Source: Streptacidiphilus rugosus AM-16
Lineage (GTDB): Bacteria; Actinomycetota; Actinomycetes; Streptomycetales; Streptomycetaceae
Length of the DNA stretch: 64,000 nt
Direction: 5' to 3'
Assembly (NCBI RefSeq): GCF_000744655.1
Contig: NZ_JQMJ01000004.1
Coordinates: 372,001-436,000, forward strand
Below, piece by piece: positions 29,207 through 38,526 of the stretch (positions are counted from its first letter, which is position 1; every line of letters begins with the position of its first letter). The position numbers were made by a program, and so were the translations under genes. The notes under the pieces were generated by a model, which did not search any database, had not been told where the DNA came from, and worked only from the letters and a program-made list of their open reading frames with translations.

Positions 29207-29800
29207 ATGTATCGTGGAGGCGTGACGACCAGGGAAGAGATCTACCGCCACTTGCGCGACTACGCCGCGCACCTGACACCCCCGCCGCCCTTCTCGGATC
29301 GCTTCGAGATCAGCGGCAACAGCATCGTCATGATGATGAGCCCTGCGGGCCGCCACGAGCGTGCCGCCTGGATGCTGGCCCACCAGCTCCAGCCCCAGCT
29401 CCCCGAGGGCATCGTCGCCCACACCGGCGGAGACGTGGAGGACGTTTCCCTGGGCATCTTGCGACGGCCCGATCTGGTCGTCCTGCCTTTCGCGGCCATG
29501 GACACCGACGACGCGTTTCCCGCGGACGCGGTCGAGCTCGCCGTGGAGATCGTCTCTCCGTCGAATCCGGAGAACGACTACCAGGACAAGATGCGGGACT
29601 ATCCGGCCATGGGCATCCCTCACTACCTGATCATCGATCCGCGAAACGGGTCCGCCCATCACCACTGGAGCGTCATCGCCAAGGAAGGCCACCCCAGTTA
29701 CGACAACCACGTCGCCTACCTCTTCGGAGACAGGATCCCCGTCGGCGACTGGACCATCGACACTGCGGGGCTCCCCCGCTACGGAGAAGCGGGCGCATGA
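29207..29800 (+). CDS. Uma2-family (DUF820) putative endonuclease
   Basis: A 197-residue protein with the Uma2/DUF820 restriction-endonuclease-like fold: GILRRPDLVVLP and LAVEIVSPSNPENDYQDKMRDYPAMGIPHYLIID carry the usual D...ExxSP...K active-site pattern (split here: RPDLVVLP, VEIVSPSNPENDYQDKM). These proteins are very numerous in Streptomyces; their targets are unknown. ATG 29207 is used; ATG 29171 and GTG 29222 (with GGAGG almost touching) are alternatives. The start is just outside the TnpB element. Its last codon overlaps the start of the XRE gene (ATGA), so the two are made together. Confidence 0.8.
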   Translation: MYRGGVTTREEIYRHLRDYAAHLTPPPPFSDRFEISGNSIVMMMSPAGRHERAAWMLAHQLQPQLPEGIVAHTGGDVEDVSLGILRRPDLVVLPFAAMDTDDAFPADAVELAVEIVSPSNPENDYQDKMRDYPAMGIPHYLIIDPRNGSAHHHWSVIAKEGHPSYDNHVAYLFGDRIPVGDWTIDTAGLPRYGEAGA

Positions 29801-29994
29801 CCGCAGGTGAACTGATCCGGCACCGCCGCGAAGAACTGGGCTGGTCCCAGGCACGGCTCGCGCAGGCCGCAGGCACCGGCCAGGCCCTGATCTCGCGCAT
29901 CGAGCAAGGGCGGGTCAACCCCACGGTGGAGATGCTGACTCGGCTCGCCGAGGCCATGGGTGCACAGATCAACCTCACCCTTTCCCCCCGCTGA
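29797..29994 (+). CDS. XRE-family helix-turn-helix protein
   Basis: A 65-residue protein that is only a Cro/CI-type helix-turn-helix: LIRHRREELGWSQARLAQAAG, then TGQALISRIEQGRVNPTVEML and LTRLAEAMGAQINLTLSPR. It probably represses its own promoter. The start overlaps the Uma2 stop by four bases. The pairing of a nuclease-fold protein with a tiny repressor recalls toxin-antitoxin or addiction modules, though repressor-second order and no antitoxin domain leave this open. Confidence 0.85.
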   Translation: MTAGELIRHRREELGWSQARLAQAAGTGQALISRIEQGRVNPTVEMLTRLAEAMGAQINLTLSPR

Positions 29995-30121
29995 CCGACG
30001 CCTGGTCGTCCGAAACCCGTCTCGTCTCGTCCTGCGGGCGCGGGAAGGGCCCTCCGGCTGCCGGGGCGGAAGTCGGGGTCCGCCCCGGGCCGGAAGGCCC
30101 TGGCTCATGGCCGGTCGCGGG

Positions 30122-31936
30122 CTACCAGGTGTCGTTCAGGCTGCCACTGCCGGATCCGCCGGTGGTGAAGGAGTGGTTGTTGCCCGGCTCCCAGACGATC
30201 GAGCCGTCGGGGTTCTTGATGATGTACTTGTACTCGACGTAGGTGTTCGCGGGCAGGGTGACGGTGCCGCGCCAGACCGGGTAGCCCGAGGACGAGAGCG
30301 GGATCGCCTGGCCGGTGTTCCAGCTGCCGAGCGCGGGAATCGAGCCGACCAGGTAGACGTTCTGGCCGAAGGTGGTCGTCTCGTTGACGCCGAAGCTCTC
30401 GCCGACGGTGCCGGACGCCGCGTTGGGGAGGTAGAGCGCGACCGCGTCCATGGCCGGGACGGTGACGGTGGCCGTCCCGTTCGTCGCGACCGTGACCGTC
30501 GAGCCGGAGCAGGCGCCGGTCGAGGGGGTCAGGTTGCCGTGGATGACGTCGCAGTAGGCGCCGGCAGGCAGGCCCGTCTCGACGGTGATCGTCTTGGCGG
30601 CGGACTCGTTGTTGATCGCGATCCAGCCGCGGTCGCCCCGGCTGAAGGCGATCAGGTTGGAGCCGTCGTCGTACCAGTTGGCGACCGACTGCCCGGCGGT
30701 GGCGTTGTGCCAGCCGACCATGTTGGCCACGCCCTGGTTGCGGTCGGTGCAGAACCAGCCGCTGGAGCAGTTGGTGGCGTTGACGAAGCCGTTGGCGTCG
30801 GCGGGCGGCGAGTCGTCGCTGTTGGTCCAGGTGAAGCTCGCGTAGACCTGCGGCACGTCGTAGCCCCAGGCCAGTTCGAACAGGTTGGCCAGGATGTAGT
30901 TCGCGCCGGACTTGTAGTTCAGGGTGCTGCCGTTGCGCTCGGTGTCGTGGTTGGTGACCATCGAGGTGGAGGCCGACGCCGGCTCCAGCCCCCAACTCTG
31001 GCCGAAGGTCTTCAGGTTGGCGATGTTTCCGGTGAACTGCGCCTTGAGGTCCTGGGCGTAGGTGAACTCGATGACGCTTCCGTTGGACTCGAAGGCGGCC
31101 GGGGCGAGGTTGCCCGAGCTGCCGGGGATGACCTCCTGGTAGACGTAGGGCCGGGCGCCGGTCCAGGTGGTGTTGTGCACCTGGGCCAAAATCGCGGCCA
31201 TGTCGGCCTGGTTGATGTGCTTGGCCGCGTCCGTCCGGAAGCCGTCCACGCCGGCGGCGACCAGGGTGTTGAGGTAGCCGGCCTCGGCCGCCCGGACGTG
31301 CGTGGTCTCGGTGTAGAGGTCCTCCAGGTTGGACAGGTCGCACTCCTGCACCTGGGTCTGGCTGTTCCAGTCCTGGATGGACATGTCCGCGTTGGGGCAG
31401 TTCGCGGGCGAGGTGTGGAAGTCGGCGCTGGTGTAGCCGGGCTGCGAGTAGCTGAAGGCGGCCGAGTTGAAGGTGTCACCGCCGTAGGAGTCGGTGCTGG
31501 TGTTGTTGTTGCCCGCCATGTGGTTGAGCACGGCGTCGGCGTAGACCTTGACGCCCGCGTTGTGGCAGCTGGTGACCATGGCGGCGAACTGCGCGGCGTT
31601 GCCCATGCGGCTGTTGAGGTCGTAGCCGATCGGCTGGTAGACCTCCCACCAGGGGTGGGCGCCGGAGAGCCGGATGGAGTCCTGCGGCGGGGCCACCTCG
31701 ACGGCGCCGTAGCCCTTGGGACCGAGCACGTTCGTGCACTCGCTCGCGACGGAGGTCCAGTTCCACTCGAACAGGTTGGCGATGACGTCACCGCCGTCGG
31801 GCGCGGCGGCCGCGTGGGCAGGCGCGGCCTCCAGGCTCAGCGGTAGGAGGGCGCCGGTCAGCAGGGCGCCGACGGTGGCCCATCGGGCCGCGGAGCTGCG
31901 CTTCGACGTACCGCGTCTCGACTCATTGCGCTTCAT
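30122..31936 (-). CDS. Secreted alpha-amylase (GH13) with CBM20
   Basis: A 604-residue exported enzyme hydrolysing alpha-1,4 links of starch or glycogen. Signal peptide at about 1-40 ending PAHAAAAPDG. The catalytic barrel (about 45-400) has DAVLNHMAG, GFRTDAAKHI (nucleophile, about 234), YQEVI (acid, about 267) and VTNHDTERNG. A C-terminal all-beta domain follows, then a CBM20 starch-binding domain (about 505-604) with LVGSIPALGSWNTGQAIPLS and VEYKYIIKNPDGSIVWEPG. ATG at 31936 has GGAGA eight bases upstream. Likely maltose-regulated: AT-rich repeats and a TTGACG (32129-32134 on the other strand) lie about 195 bp upstream. Confidence 0.95.
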   Translation of the reverse strand: MKRNESRRGTSKRSSAARWATVGALLTGALLPLSLEAAPAHAAAAPDGGDVIANLFEWNWTSVASECTNVLGPKGYGAVEVAPPQDSIRLSGAHPWWEVYQPIGYDLNSRMGNAAQFAAMVTSCHNAGVKVYADAVLNHMAGNNNTSTDSYGGDTFNSAAFSYSQPGYTSADFHTSPANCPNADMSIQDWNSQTQVQECDLSNLEDLYTETTHVRAAEAGYLNTLVAAGVDGFRTDAAKHINQADMAAILAQVHNTTWTGARPYVYQEVIPGSSGNLAPAAFESNGSVIEFTYAQDLKAQFTGNIANLKTFGQSWGLEPASASTSMVTNHDTERNGSTLNYKSGANYILANLFELAWGYDVPQVYASFTWTNSDDSPPADANGFVNATNCSSGWFCTDRNQGVANMVGWHNATAGQSVANWYDDGSNLIAFSRGDRGWIAINNESAAKTITVETGLPAGAYCDVIHGNLTPSTGACSGSTVTVATNGTATVTVPAMDAVALYLPNAASGTVGESFGVNETTTFGQNVYLVGSIPALGSWNTGQAIPLSSSGYPVWRGTVTLPANTYVEYKYIIKNPDGSIVWEPGNNHSFTTGGSGSGSLNDTW

Positions 31937-32319
31937 GGTGGTTGTCTCCTGGTGCGCGCGGCCCGGCCGCGGACGGCCAGGTCCGGGCGGCGCGCGGGGA
32001 GCGCGTGCGTCGTCGCACCGGAGCGGGCCGGAGGCCGCGGTGGAGCCAAGGGTGGGGGTGCGACGCCCGGCCACTCCCGCTGTGGCCGCCCCGCCGCGAA
32101 CCAGACCTTCTCGCGCTCGAAGTGACCGCGTCAATGCTTTCTGAAAAATCTTACGGAAACATTCGGGACACATCGATCAGCCCCCTCCATGCTTCGCCGC
32201 ACCCGGAGGACACATGGGCCTGTATGTACGGTTCCCCCGCGCTTCGCGCCGCCATCCCGCCAGGAGTGACTGCTGCAACTTGCAGCATGACCTTGCAAAA
32301 GCTGCTCGCACGAGCGGCC
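31937..32319. promoter_or_regulatory. Amylase upstream region with MalR-like repeats
   Basis: A 383-bp gene-free gap. A candidate -35 (TTGACG on the minus strand) lies at 32129-32134, followed by an AT-rich stretch with imperfect repeats TTTCTGAAA and TTACGGAAA (32138-32165). A second site at 32279-32298 has direct repeats CTTGCAG and CTTGCAA spaced 13 bp, as bound by MalR-type repressors; it is about 340 bp from the amylase start and just past the USP stop at 32320. Confidence 0.45.
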
Positions 32320-33171
32320 TCACCAGTGCGGCACCAACGCGACCGGGCAGACCGCCCGCCGGAGCGTCTCCACGACGAGCGGACCGGGAACGGAGGGGGC
32401 CGAACGGCGGCGGCGACGTCCGAGGACGAGCAGCGAGGCCTTCTCGGTCGCTGACGGCAGCGTCCGGGCGGGATCTCCCCCGACCTCCTCGCTCACGGCC
32501 TCGACACCGGGATGGAAGGCGTGGACTGCGGCGAGTTCGGTGCTGAGGACCCGCCCTTCGGCCTGCCGCGGATCCACGGGGGTGCGCCCAGGACGCGTCA
32601 CGGCGGCCAGGCCCTCGGGCGCGCGCCACACGTGCAGGGCGTGCAGGCGGGCCCCGAGGCGGCCGGCCTGCTCGAAGCCGTAGGTCAGAACCGGCCCGCA
32701 GTCGCCGTCGAGGTCGACGCCCACGACCACCTCGCGGTCCGCCGGAGCCTCGGCCGCGCCGGGCGGGACGAGCAGCACCGGGCTCTCCGCGTGCGAGGCG
32801 ACCGTGAGGGCGACCGAGCCGAGCACCCTGGCCGCCGGGCCGAGCCCCTGCGTGCCGACGACCAGCGTCCCCGCACGGTCCGCCGCCCGGCACAGGGCCT
32901 GCGCCACGTCGCCCTCCTCGACCGAGGTCTCGACCCGCAGGCCGGGCTGCGTCCGCCGCAACTCCTCGGCGACACGCGCCATCGCTTCGCGCGTGCTCAG
33001 TTCGAGGTCGTTCAGCCGAGGGCGCAGCAGCACCGGTCCCTGGTCGGCCGTCGGCCGCACGTACAGCAACCGGACGGCGTCGCCGGCCCTGGCCGCGTAC
33101 CTGGCGGCCCAGCGGGCGGCCGCCGCAGCGGTCTCCGAGCCGTCCCAGGCGACGGTCAGCGGCAGCGTCAT
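32320..33171 (-). CDS. Universal stress protein, two USP domains (USP-1)
   Basis: A 283-residue soluble protein of two tandem USP domains (about 3-145 and 152-283). Each keeps an ATP-binding loop of the G-x2-G-x9-G(S) kind: VVGTQGLGPAARVLGSVA in the first; the second has LVLGRRRRRSAPSVPGPLVV, a looser version. The family binds ATP and helps survival in non-growing cells; mechanism not settled. ATG at 33171 shares a base with the stop of the next USP gene (TGATG), so they are co-translated. Five other tandem USPs occur in the window. Confidence 0.9.
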   Translation of the reverse strand: MTLPLTVAWDGSETAAAAARWAARYAARAGDAVRLLYVRPTADQGPVLLRPRLNDLELSTREAMARVAEELRRTQPGLRVETSVEEGDVAQALCRAADRAGTLVVGTQGLGPAARVLGSVALTVASHAESPVLLVPPGAAEAPADREVVVGVDLDGDCGPVLTYGFEQAGRLGARLHALHVWRAPEGLAAVTRPGRTPVDPRQAEGRVLSTELAAVHAFHPGVEAVSEEVGGDPARTLPSATEKASLLVLGRRRRRSAPSVPGPLVVETLRRAVCPVALVPHW

Positions 33172-34052
33172 CACGGCCTCCCCGTGTACTGCGGCGGGAC
33201 CACCACGAGCGGACCGTGGGCGTGGTGGAGCAGCGATCGGGTCGTGGAGCCCAGGAGGGCGTCGTGCCAGCCGCTGCGACCGTGACTGCCGACCACCAGA
33301 CAGCGCGCGTGCTCGGCGGCCCGCACCAGCACGTGCGCCGGATGGCCGGTGAGCACCTGTGGTTCCGCCTCGACGTGCGGGTACTTGTCGTTCCAACCGG
33401 CCAGAGCCTCGGCCAGGTCCAGCCTGGCCTCCTCCTGGACCGCCGGGCGGGCGGCGTCGTGCGGGCGACGCACCTCGACCGCCGTCAGGCGGGCACCCGT
33501 GAGCGCCGCCTCCTCGTAGGCGTACGCGACCGCGGCCTCGGACGCGGCCGAGCCGTCCACACCGACCACGACGGTTCCGCCGTGCTCCGGCTGCGGTTCC
33601 TCCGGCTTCGGCACCAGCGCGACCGGACAGGCGACCTGTCCCAGCAGACCGGCTCCCCGACTGCGGACGAAGGCCGCCTCGACGTCCCCGAGCAGGCGCG
33701 TGCCGACGACGACCTGGGACGCGTCCGCGGAGAGCCGTTGCAGGACCTCGGTGGGCCTGCCCTCGGCCACGCCCACGCTCACCTCGAGGTCGGGATGCAG
33801 TTGCAGCGCCTCCGCGCGTGCGGTGTCCACGAGCGCCTGCCCTGTGGCCCTGAAGTGGGAAGCCCACAGGTGGCCGGCGCTGCCCGGGGCCGTCTCGGGA
33901 GAGATGGCGGACGGCCACTCCTGGGCGTGCACGATCAGGAGTGGCAGCCCCCGCGCCGCCGCCTCGTCGGCCGCCCAGCGCACCGCCCACGGGGCGGCCG
34001 TGGACCTGGACACACCGACCAGGACCGGTTGCCTTCCCCTGGGAACGTTCAT
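33171..34052 (-). CDS. Universal stress protein, two USP domains (USP-2)
   Basis: A 293-residue tandem USP. The first domain opens PVLVGVSRSTAAPWAVRWAADEA and its phosphate loop VVVGTRLLGDVEAAFVRSRGAGLL departs from the canonical pattern; the second opens VVVGVDGSAASEAAVAYAYEEA and has VVGSHGRSGWHDALLGSTTRSLL, a canonical ATP loop. So ATP binding may be restricted to the C-terminal half. ATG at 34052 has AAGGGAG upstream. It starts a two-gene transcript with USP-1 and is preceded, 67 bp upstream, by a stress box identical in core to the one before the P-type ATPase. Confidence 0.9.
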   Translation of the reverse strand: MNVPRGRQPVLVGVSRSTAAPWAVRWAADEAAARGLPLLIVHAQEWPSAISPETAPGSAGHLWASHFRATGQALVDTARAEALQLHPDLEVSVGVAEGRPTEVLQRLSADASQVVVGTRLLGDVEAAFVRSRGAGLLGQVACPVALVPKPEEPQPEHGGTVVVGVDGSAASEAAVAYAYEEAALTGARLTAVEVRRPHDAARPAVQEEARLDLAEALAGWNDKYPHVEAEPQVLTGHPAHVLVRAAEHARCLVVGSHGRSGWHDALLGSTTRSLLHHAHGPLVVVPPQYTGRP

Positions 34053-34118
34053 CGCGGACTCCCTTCGCACGGGCCCGGTCGGCCCTCTTCGAGAGTGCCG
34101 TCGGGCGGCCGGCCGCCC

Positions 34119-34135
34119 CAGGGCCGTTCAGCCCG
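34119..34135. promoter_or_regulatory. DosR/OsdR-like box upstream of USP-2
   Basis: CAGGGCC-GTTC-AGCCCG; the 16-base core equals that at 26462. It is 67 bp upstream of the USP-2 start and 56 bp upstream of the divergent phosphoglucomutase gene. Confidence 0.6.
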
Positions 34136-34190
34136 CCGACCGGCCCTGCTCGGAGCCGCGTGCGCAGGCGTCAGGTGCTGTACTGGGCTT

Positions 34191-34916
34191 GTGAGCGCGA
34201 TCGACAGCCTCCACGGCGCCGTCTTCGACACCGACGGTGTGCTCACCGAGACCGCGACCCTGCACGCGATGGCCTGGAAGGCGGCCTTCGACGATCTGCT
34301 GCGCGCGCTGCCGGACAGCGTTCCGGCCGCGGCGCGTGCGCCGTTCGACCTGGCGACCGACTATCCGCGCCACGTCGACGGCCGCTCCCGCGAGGACGGT
34401 GTGCGGGCCTTTCTCGCCTCCCGGGGGCTGGGCGACCTCGACCCGTCGAGGATCGGACGTCTGGCCCTCCGGAAGGACAGGATCTACCTGGCGCTGCTCC
34501 GTCACCTGGGCGTGGCGCCGTCGCCCGGCGCGGTGGACCTGCTCAGCGCGCTTCACGGGCTCGGCGTGCCCACGGCGGCGGTGTCGGCGAGCCGCCACTG
34601 CGCGCAGGTGCTGGCCGCCGCCGGCTTGGCCGAACGGTTCGACGCCCTCGTGGACGGCCTGGAAGCGGCCAGACTCGGCCTGGCGGGAAAGCCCGATCCG
34701 GCGCTCTTCGTCGAGGCGGCGCGGCGGCTCGGCACGGCGCCCGCCCGGACGATGGTGGTCGAGGACGCCCTGGTGGGCGTCGAGGCCGCCCGCCGGGGCG
34801 GCTTCTCCCCCGTGGTCGGCGTGGACCGGGGCGCGGGCGCGGGCGAGCTGCTGGCCAACGGCGCGGACCTCGTGGTGGACGGCCTGACCGAACTGCCGAC
34901 GCTGCTGGGGCTCTGA
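34191..34916 (+). CDS. HAD-family beta-phosphoglucomutase
   Basis: A 241-residue HAD-superfamily enzyme. It has the phosphomutase nucleophile motif GAVFDTDGVLTETATLHAMAW, a helical cap, VSASRHCAQVLAAAGL (motif II region), the motif III lysine in GLAGKPDPALFVEAARRLG, and VEDALVGVEAARRGG (motif IV). The sequence pattern and the neighbouring GH65 phosphorylase argue for beta-glucose-1-phosphate to glucose-6-phosphate conversion, as in the Rv3400/Rv3401 pair of mycobacteria. GTG at 34191; weak ribosome site. Its stop touches the convergent dehydrogenase stop with no gap. Confidence 0.85.
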   Translation: MSAIDSLHGAVFDTDGVLTETATLHAMAWKAAFDDLLRALPDSVPAAARAPFDLATDYPRHVDGRSREDGVRAFLASRGLGDLDPSRIGRLALRKDRIYLALLRHLGVAPSPGAVDLLSALHGLGVPTAAVSASRHCAQVLAAAGLAERFDALVDGLEAARLGLAGKPDPALFVEAARRLGTAPARTMVVEDALVGVEAARRGGFSPVVGVDRGAGAGELLANGADLVVDGLTELPTLLGL

Positions 34917-35960
34917 TCACGTCGCTCCGGGCCGTCCGCGGAGATCCAGTACGGCCACCCCGGTGACCCGGTCGGCGGCCAGGTCCGCGAGAGCCCGGTC
35001 CGCGTCGCCGAACGCGTAGGCGACCGTACGCACCCGCAGCGGCAGACCGGCCACCTCGGCGAGGTAGGCGCGGCCGTCGGCCCGGGTGTTGGCGGTGACG
35101 CTGCGCAGGGTCCGCTCCTGGAACAGGTGCGCGGCGTAGTTCAGGGCCGGGATGTCGCTGAGGTGGATCCCGGCCACGGCCAGCGTCCCGCCGCGGTCGA
35201 GCGCGGCGAGCGCCACCGGCACTAGGTCGCCGACCGGCGCGAAGAGGATCGCCGCGTCCAGCGGCTCGGGCGGGGCGTCGTAGGCCCCGCCCGCGGAGGC
35301 CGCACCGAGTTCGAGGGCGAGCCACCGGGCCTCCTCGGCGCGGGTGAGCACGTGGACGGTCGCCCCCCTGGCGATCGCCAGCTGGGCGGTGAGGTGGGCG
35401 GAGGCGCCGAAGCCGTAGATGCCGAGCCGCCCGCCGCGCGGCAGCTCCGCGCGCTCCAGGGCCCGGTAGCCGATGATGCCCGCGCACAGCAGCGGCGCGA
35501 GTTCGGCCTCGTCGCGCCCGTCGGACGGCAGTGCGTAGACGTAGCGCGCATCGGCGATCAGGAGCCGGGCGAAGCCGCCGTCGCGGTCCCAGCCGGTGTA
35601 GCGCGACTCGGGGCAGAGGTTCTCCCGGCCCGCCCGGCAGTAGCGGCAGACGCCGCAGGTCCGTGCGAGCCAGGCGGCACCGACCCGGTCGCCGGGCCCG
35701 AAGCCGGGCGTGTCCGGCCCGGTGGCGATCACCCGGCCCACCGCCTCGTGGCCGGGTGTGCGTCCGGGCGCGCGGGGGGCGAGGTCGCCCTCGGCGAGGT
35801 GCAGGTCGGTGCGGCAGACGCCGCACACGTCGACCTCGACGAGCAGTTCCCCCGGGCCCGGATCCGGCACGGCCTTCCGGACCAGCCGTAGGGGTCGCGT
35901 GTCCATGGGGCCTGGACTCTCGACGACCCAGGCCTCCGTCTCCCGCCCGTGCCCGGTCAT
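34917..35960 (-). CDS. Zinc-dependent alcohol dehydrogenase (AdhA-like)
   Basis: A 347-residue medium-chain dehydrogenase. The catalytic zinc ligands are in [15 protein letters not shown] and [10 protein letters not shown], the structural zinc in [18 protein letters not shown], and the NAD(P) fold in [19 protein letters not shown], which has GFGASA rather than GxGxxG. The pattern is that of the actinobacterial AdhA group acting on primary alcohols. ATG at 35960 has a poor ribosome site. It lies between the beta-PGM and GH65 genes on the opposite strand, splitting what would be a metabolic pair. Confidence 0.85.
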   Translation of the reverse strand: MTGHGRETEAWVVESPGPMDTRPLRLVRKAVPDPGPGELLVEVDVCGVCRTDLHLAEGDLAPRAPGRTPGHEAVGRVIATGPDTPGFGPGDRVGAAWLARTCGVCRYCRAGRENLCPESRYTGWDRDGGFARLLIADARYVYALPSDGRDEAELAPLLCAGIIGYRALERAELPRGGRLGIYGFGASAHLTAQLAIARGATVHVLTRAEEARWLALELGAASAGGAYDAPPEPLDAAILFAPVGDLVPVALAALDRGGTLAVAGIHLSDIPALNYAAHLFQERTLRSVTANTRADGRAYLAEVAGLPLRVRTVAYAFGDADRALADLAADRVTGVAVLDLRGRPGAT

Positions 35961-36110
35961 GGCATCACCCGTTCCGCCGCCTGCTCTCCCCCTTCGACGG
36001 TCCCTCCGCCGCCGCAGCGCCGCAAGCGCGAGGCACGACCCGGCACCGAGGTGCGGACGACCCGGTCGGCGGGGACCATGAGGGGATCCGCGGCAGCACC
36101 TGGAGCCACC

Positions 36111-38507
36111 GTGAACGGCGACGCCTGGACCCTCAGGCACGAGGGACTCGACCCGGCCCGCGAGGGGCTGCTGGAGGCGTTGTGCGCCGTGGGCAACGGG
36201 TACTTCGTCACCCGCGCCGCCGCCCCCGAGGCCACGGCCGACGGGGTGCACTACCCGGGCACCTACCTCGCGGGCTGCTACCACCGCGCGACCTCGTCCG
36301 TGCAGGGGCGCACCGTCGTCAACGAGGATCTGGTCAACGGGCCGAACTGGCTGCCGCTGTCCTTCCGGGCGGCCGGGGAGGAGGGCCCGTGGTTCGGCGA
36401 ACCCGGATTCCCCGCTCTGGACCAGCGACTCGAACTCGACCTCCGGCACGCCGTGCTCACCCGCAGACGTCGGTGCCGGGACGGTGCCGGGCGCACCACG
36501 GACGTCGTCCAACGGGTCTTCGCCCACATGGGCCGGCCGCATCTGGGCGTGCTGGTCACCCAGCTGACCCCGGTCGACTGGACGGGGATGCTGGAGGTCC
36601 GCTCCGGTCTGGAGGGCCGGGTGGCGAACGACGGCGTGGCGCGCTACCGGGGTCTGAACAGCCGCCATCTGATCCCCGCCGGGCAGGGGGTCGAGGGCGA
36701 CGTCGGCTGGCTCCAGGCGAGGACGGAGGACTCCGGGCTGCGCGTCGGGCTGGCCGCCCGGATCCGCTTCCGTGCCGGCGACGCCGCGTTCTGCGGTCTC
36801 CGGAACGGTCTGCCCGACGTGGAGGGGCGAATCGACCAGTCGTTCACCGTGGCGGTGCGTCAGGGACACACGCTGACCGTGGAGAAGACCGCCGCCCTGT
36901 TCACCTCGAGGGACGGACTGGCCGCCGAACCCGCCGCCAGCGCACGGGACCTGGTCGCCGCGGCCGAGGACGTGCCGGACCTGGAACGGCAGCACCGGCT
37001 GCGCTGGCAGGAGCTGTGGCGCCGTTGCCGGGTCGGCGCGGACTTCGACGGCGCCGGCACGGTCCACCTCTACGCCCTGCACCTGCTGCAGACCTTCTCG
37101 CCCAACTCGGTCGACCTGGACGTCGGCATCCCGGCGCGGGGCCTGCACGGCGAGGCGTACCGCGGCCACGTCTTCTGGGACGAGCTGTTCATCCTTCCCT
37201 ACTTCAACCGGCACCTGCCCGAACTCAGCCGTGCGGTGCTGCGCTACCGCCACCGCCGCCTGGACCGGGCCCGACGCGACGCCACCGCGACGGGGCGGCG
37301 CGGGGCGATGTTCCCCTGGCAGAGCGGCAGCGACGGCGGCGAGGAGACCCAGGAGCTGCACCTCAACCCGCGCTCCGGCCGCTGGCTGCCGGACCACAGC
37401 AGGCTGCAGCGCCACGTCGGCTCCGCCGTCGCCTACAACGTCTGGCAGTACCACCAGGCCACCGGCGACACGGAGTTCCTCGCCGATGCGGGTGCCGAGC
37501 TGATCCTGGAGGTGGCCCGGTTCTGGGCGGACTCGGCGGAGTTCGACGAGAGGATCGACCGGTACCGGATCCGCGGTGTGGTGGGCCCGGACGAGTACCA
37601 CGACGGCTACCCGTGGAGCTCACGACCGGGCCTGGACGACAACGCCTACACCAACGTCATGGCGTCCTGGACGCTGCACACCGCCCGCCGGGTGCTCAGG
37701 GAGCTGCCGTCCTACCGACGTGGAGAGCTCCTGGCAGCCCTGGGGGTGGAGCCCGCCGAGCTCGCGCGCTGGGACGAGCTCTCCCACCGGCTCCATGTGC
37801 CCTTCCACGACGGGGTGATCAGCCAGTTCGACGGCTACGAGCGGCTGGAGGAACTGGACTGGTCCGCCCTGCGCGCCCGCCACGGCGACATCCGCCGGCT
37901 GGACCGCCTGCTGGAGGCCGAGGGGGACACCGTCAACCGCTACCGCGCCTCGAAGCAGGCGGACGTGCTGATGCTCTGGTACCTGTTCCCTCCCGACGAG
38001 GTGCGGCGCATGCTCTCCCGGCTCGGCTGCGCGGCCGATCCGGACCTGATGGAACGCACGGTCGACTACTACCTCGCCCGCACGTCCCACGGCTCGACGC
38101 TCAGCGCCGTCGTCCACGCCTGGGTGCTGGCGCGCCGCGACCGGCCGGCCTCGTGGCGGTTCTTCCGGGAGGCCGTCGCCGGCGACGTCCACGACATCCA
38201 GGGCGGCACCACCGCCGAGGGCGTCCACCTGGGCGCGATGGCGGGCGTGGTCGACCTGCTGGAGCGCTGCTACTCCGGCCTGTCCTTGCAGGGCGGGACG
38301 CTCGTCCTTGACCCGGCGCTGCCACCGCAGCTGGGACGGCTGGACCTGAACCTGCGCTACCGCGGGCACGGCGACGTCCGGGTCCGCCTGGCCCACCGCC
38401 ACGCCACCGTCACCCTGCCGGCCGGCACGGCCCCACCGATCCAGGTGGTGCTCCGCGGCAGCCCGACGACACTGCGGGCGGGCGAAAGCCACCGCGTCGA
38501 CTGGTGA
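36111..38507 (+). CDS. GH65 family disaccharide phosphorylase/hydrolase
   Basis: A 798-residue cytoplasmic enzyme of glycoside hydrolase family 65 (maltose, trehalose or kojibiose phosphorylases and related hydrolases). The N-terminal beta-sandwich (about 1-270) precedes the (alpha/alpha)6 barrel with [29 protein letters not shown], the catalytic acid in [14 protein letters not shown] (about 493) and [17 protein letters not shown], and the C-terminal jelly roll. With the nearby beta-PGM it would yield beta-glucose-1-phosphate from maltose or trehalose; specificity cannot be told from sequence. GTG at 36111 has GGAG six bases upstream; ATG 36078 is less well supported. Confidence 0.9.
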   Translation: MNGDAWTLRHEGLDPAREGLLEALCAVGNGYFVTRAAAPEATADGVHYPGTYLAGCYHRATSSVQGRTVVNEDLVNGPNWLPLSFRAAGEEGPWFGEPGFPALDQRLELDLRHAVLTRRRRCRDGAGRTTDVVQRVFAHMGRPHLGVLVTQLTPVDWTGMLEVRSGLEGRVANDGVARYRGLNSRHLIPAGQGVEGDVGWLQARTEDSGLRVGLAARIRFRAGDAAFCGLRNGLPDVEGRIDQSFTVAVRQGHTLTVEKTAALFTSRDGLAAEPAASARDLVAAAEDVPDLERQHRLRWQELWRRCRVGADFDGAGTVHLYALHLLQTFSPNSVDLDVGIPARGLHGEAYRGHVFWDELFILPYFNRHLPELSRAVLRYRHRRLDRARRDATATGRRGAMFPWQSGSDGGEETQELHLNPRSGRWLPDHSRLQRHVGSAVAYNVWQYHQATGDTEFLADAGAELILEVARFWADSAEFDERIDRYRIRGVVGPDEYHDGYPWSSRPGLDDNAYTNVMASWTLHTARRVLRELPSYRRGELLAALGVEPAELARWDELSHRLHVPFHDGVISQFDGYERLEELDWSALRARHGDIRRLDRLLEAEGDTVNRYRASKQADVLMLWYLFPPDEVRRMLSRLGCAADPDLMERTVDYYLARTSHGSTLSAVVHAWVLARRDRPASWRFFREAVAGDVHDIQGGTTAEGVHLGAMAGVVDLLERCYSGLSLQGGTLVLDPALPPQLGRLDLNLRYRGHGDVRVRLAHRHATVTLPAGTAPPIQVVLRGSPTTLRAGESHRVDW

Positions 38508-38526
38508 CTCCGCACCGCCCGCCCGT

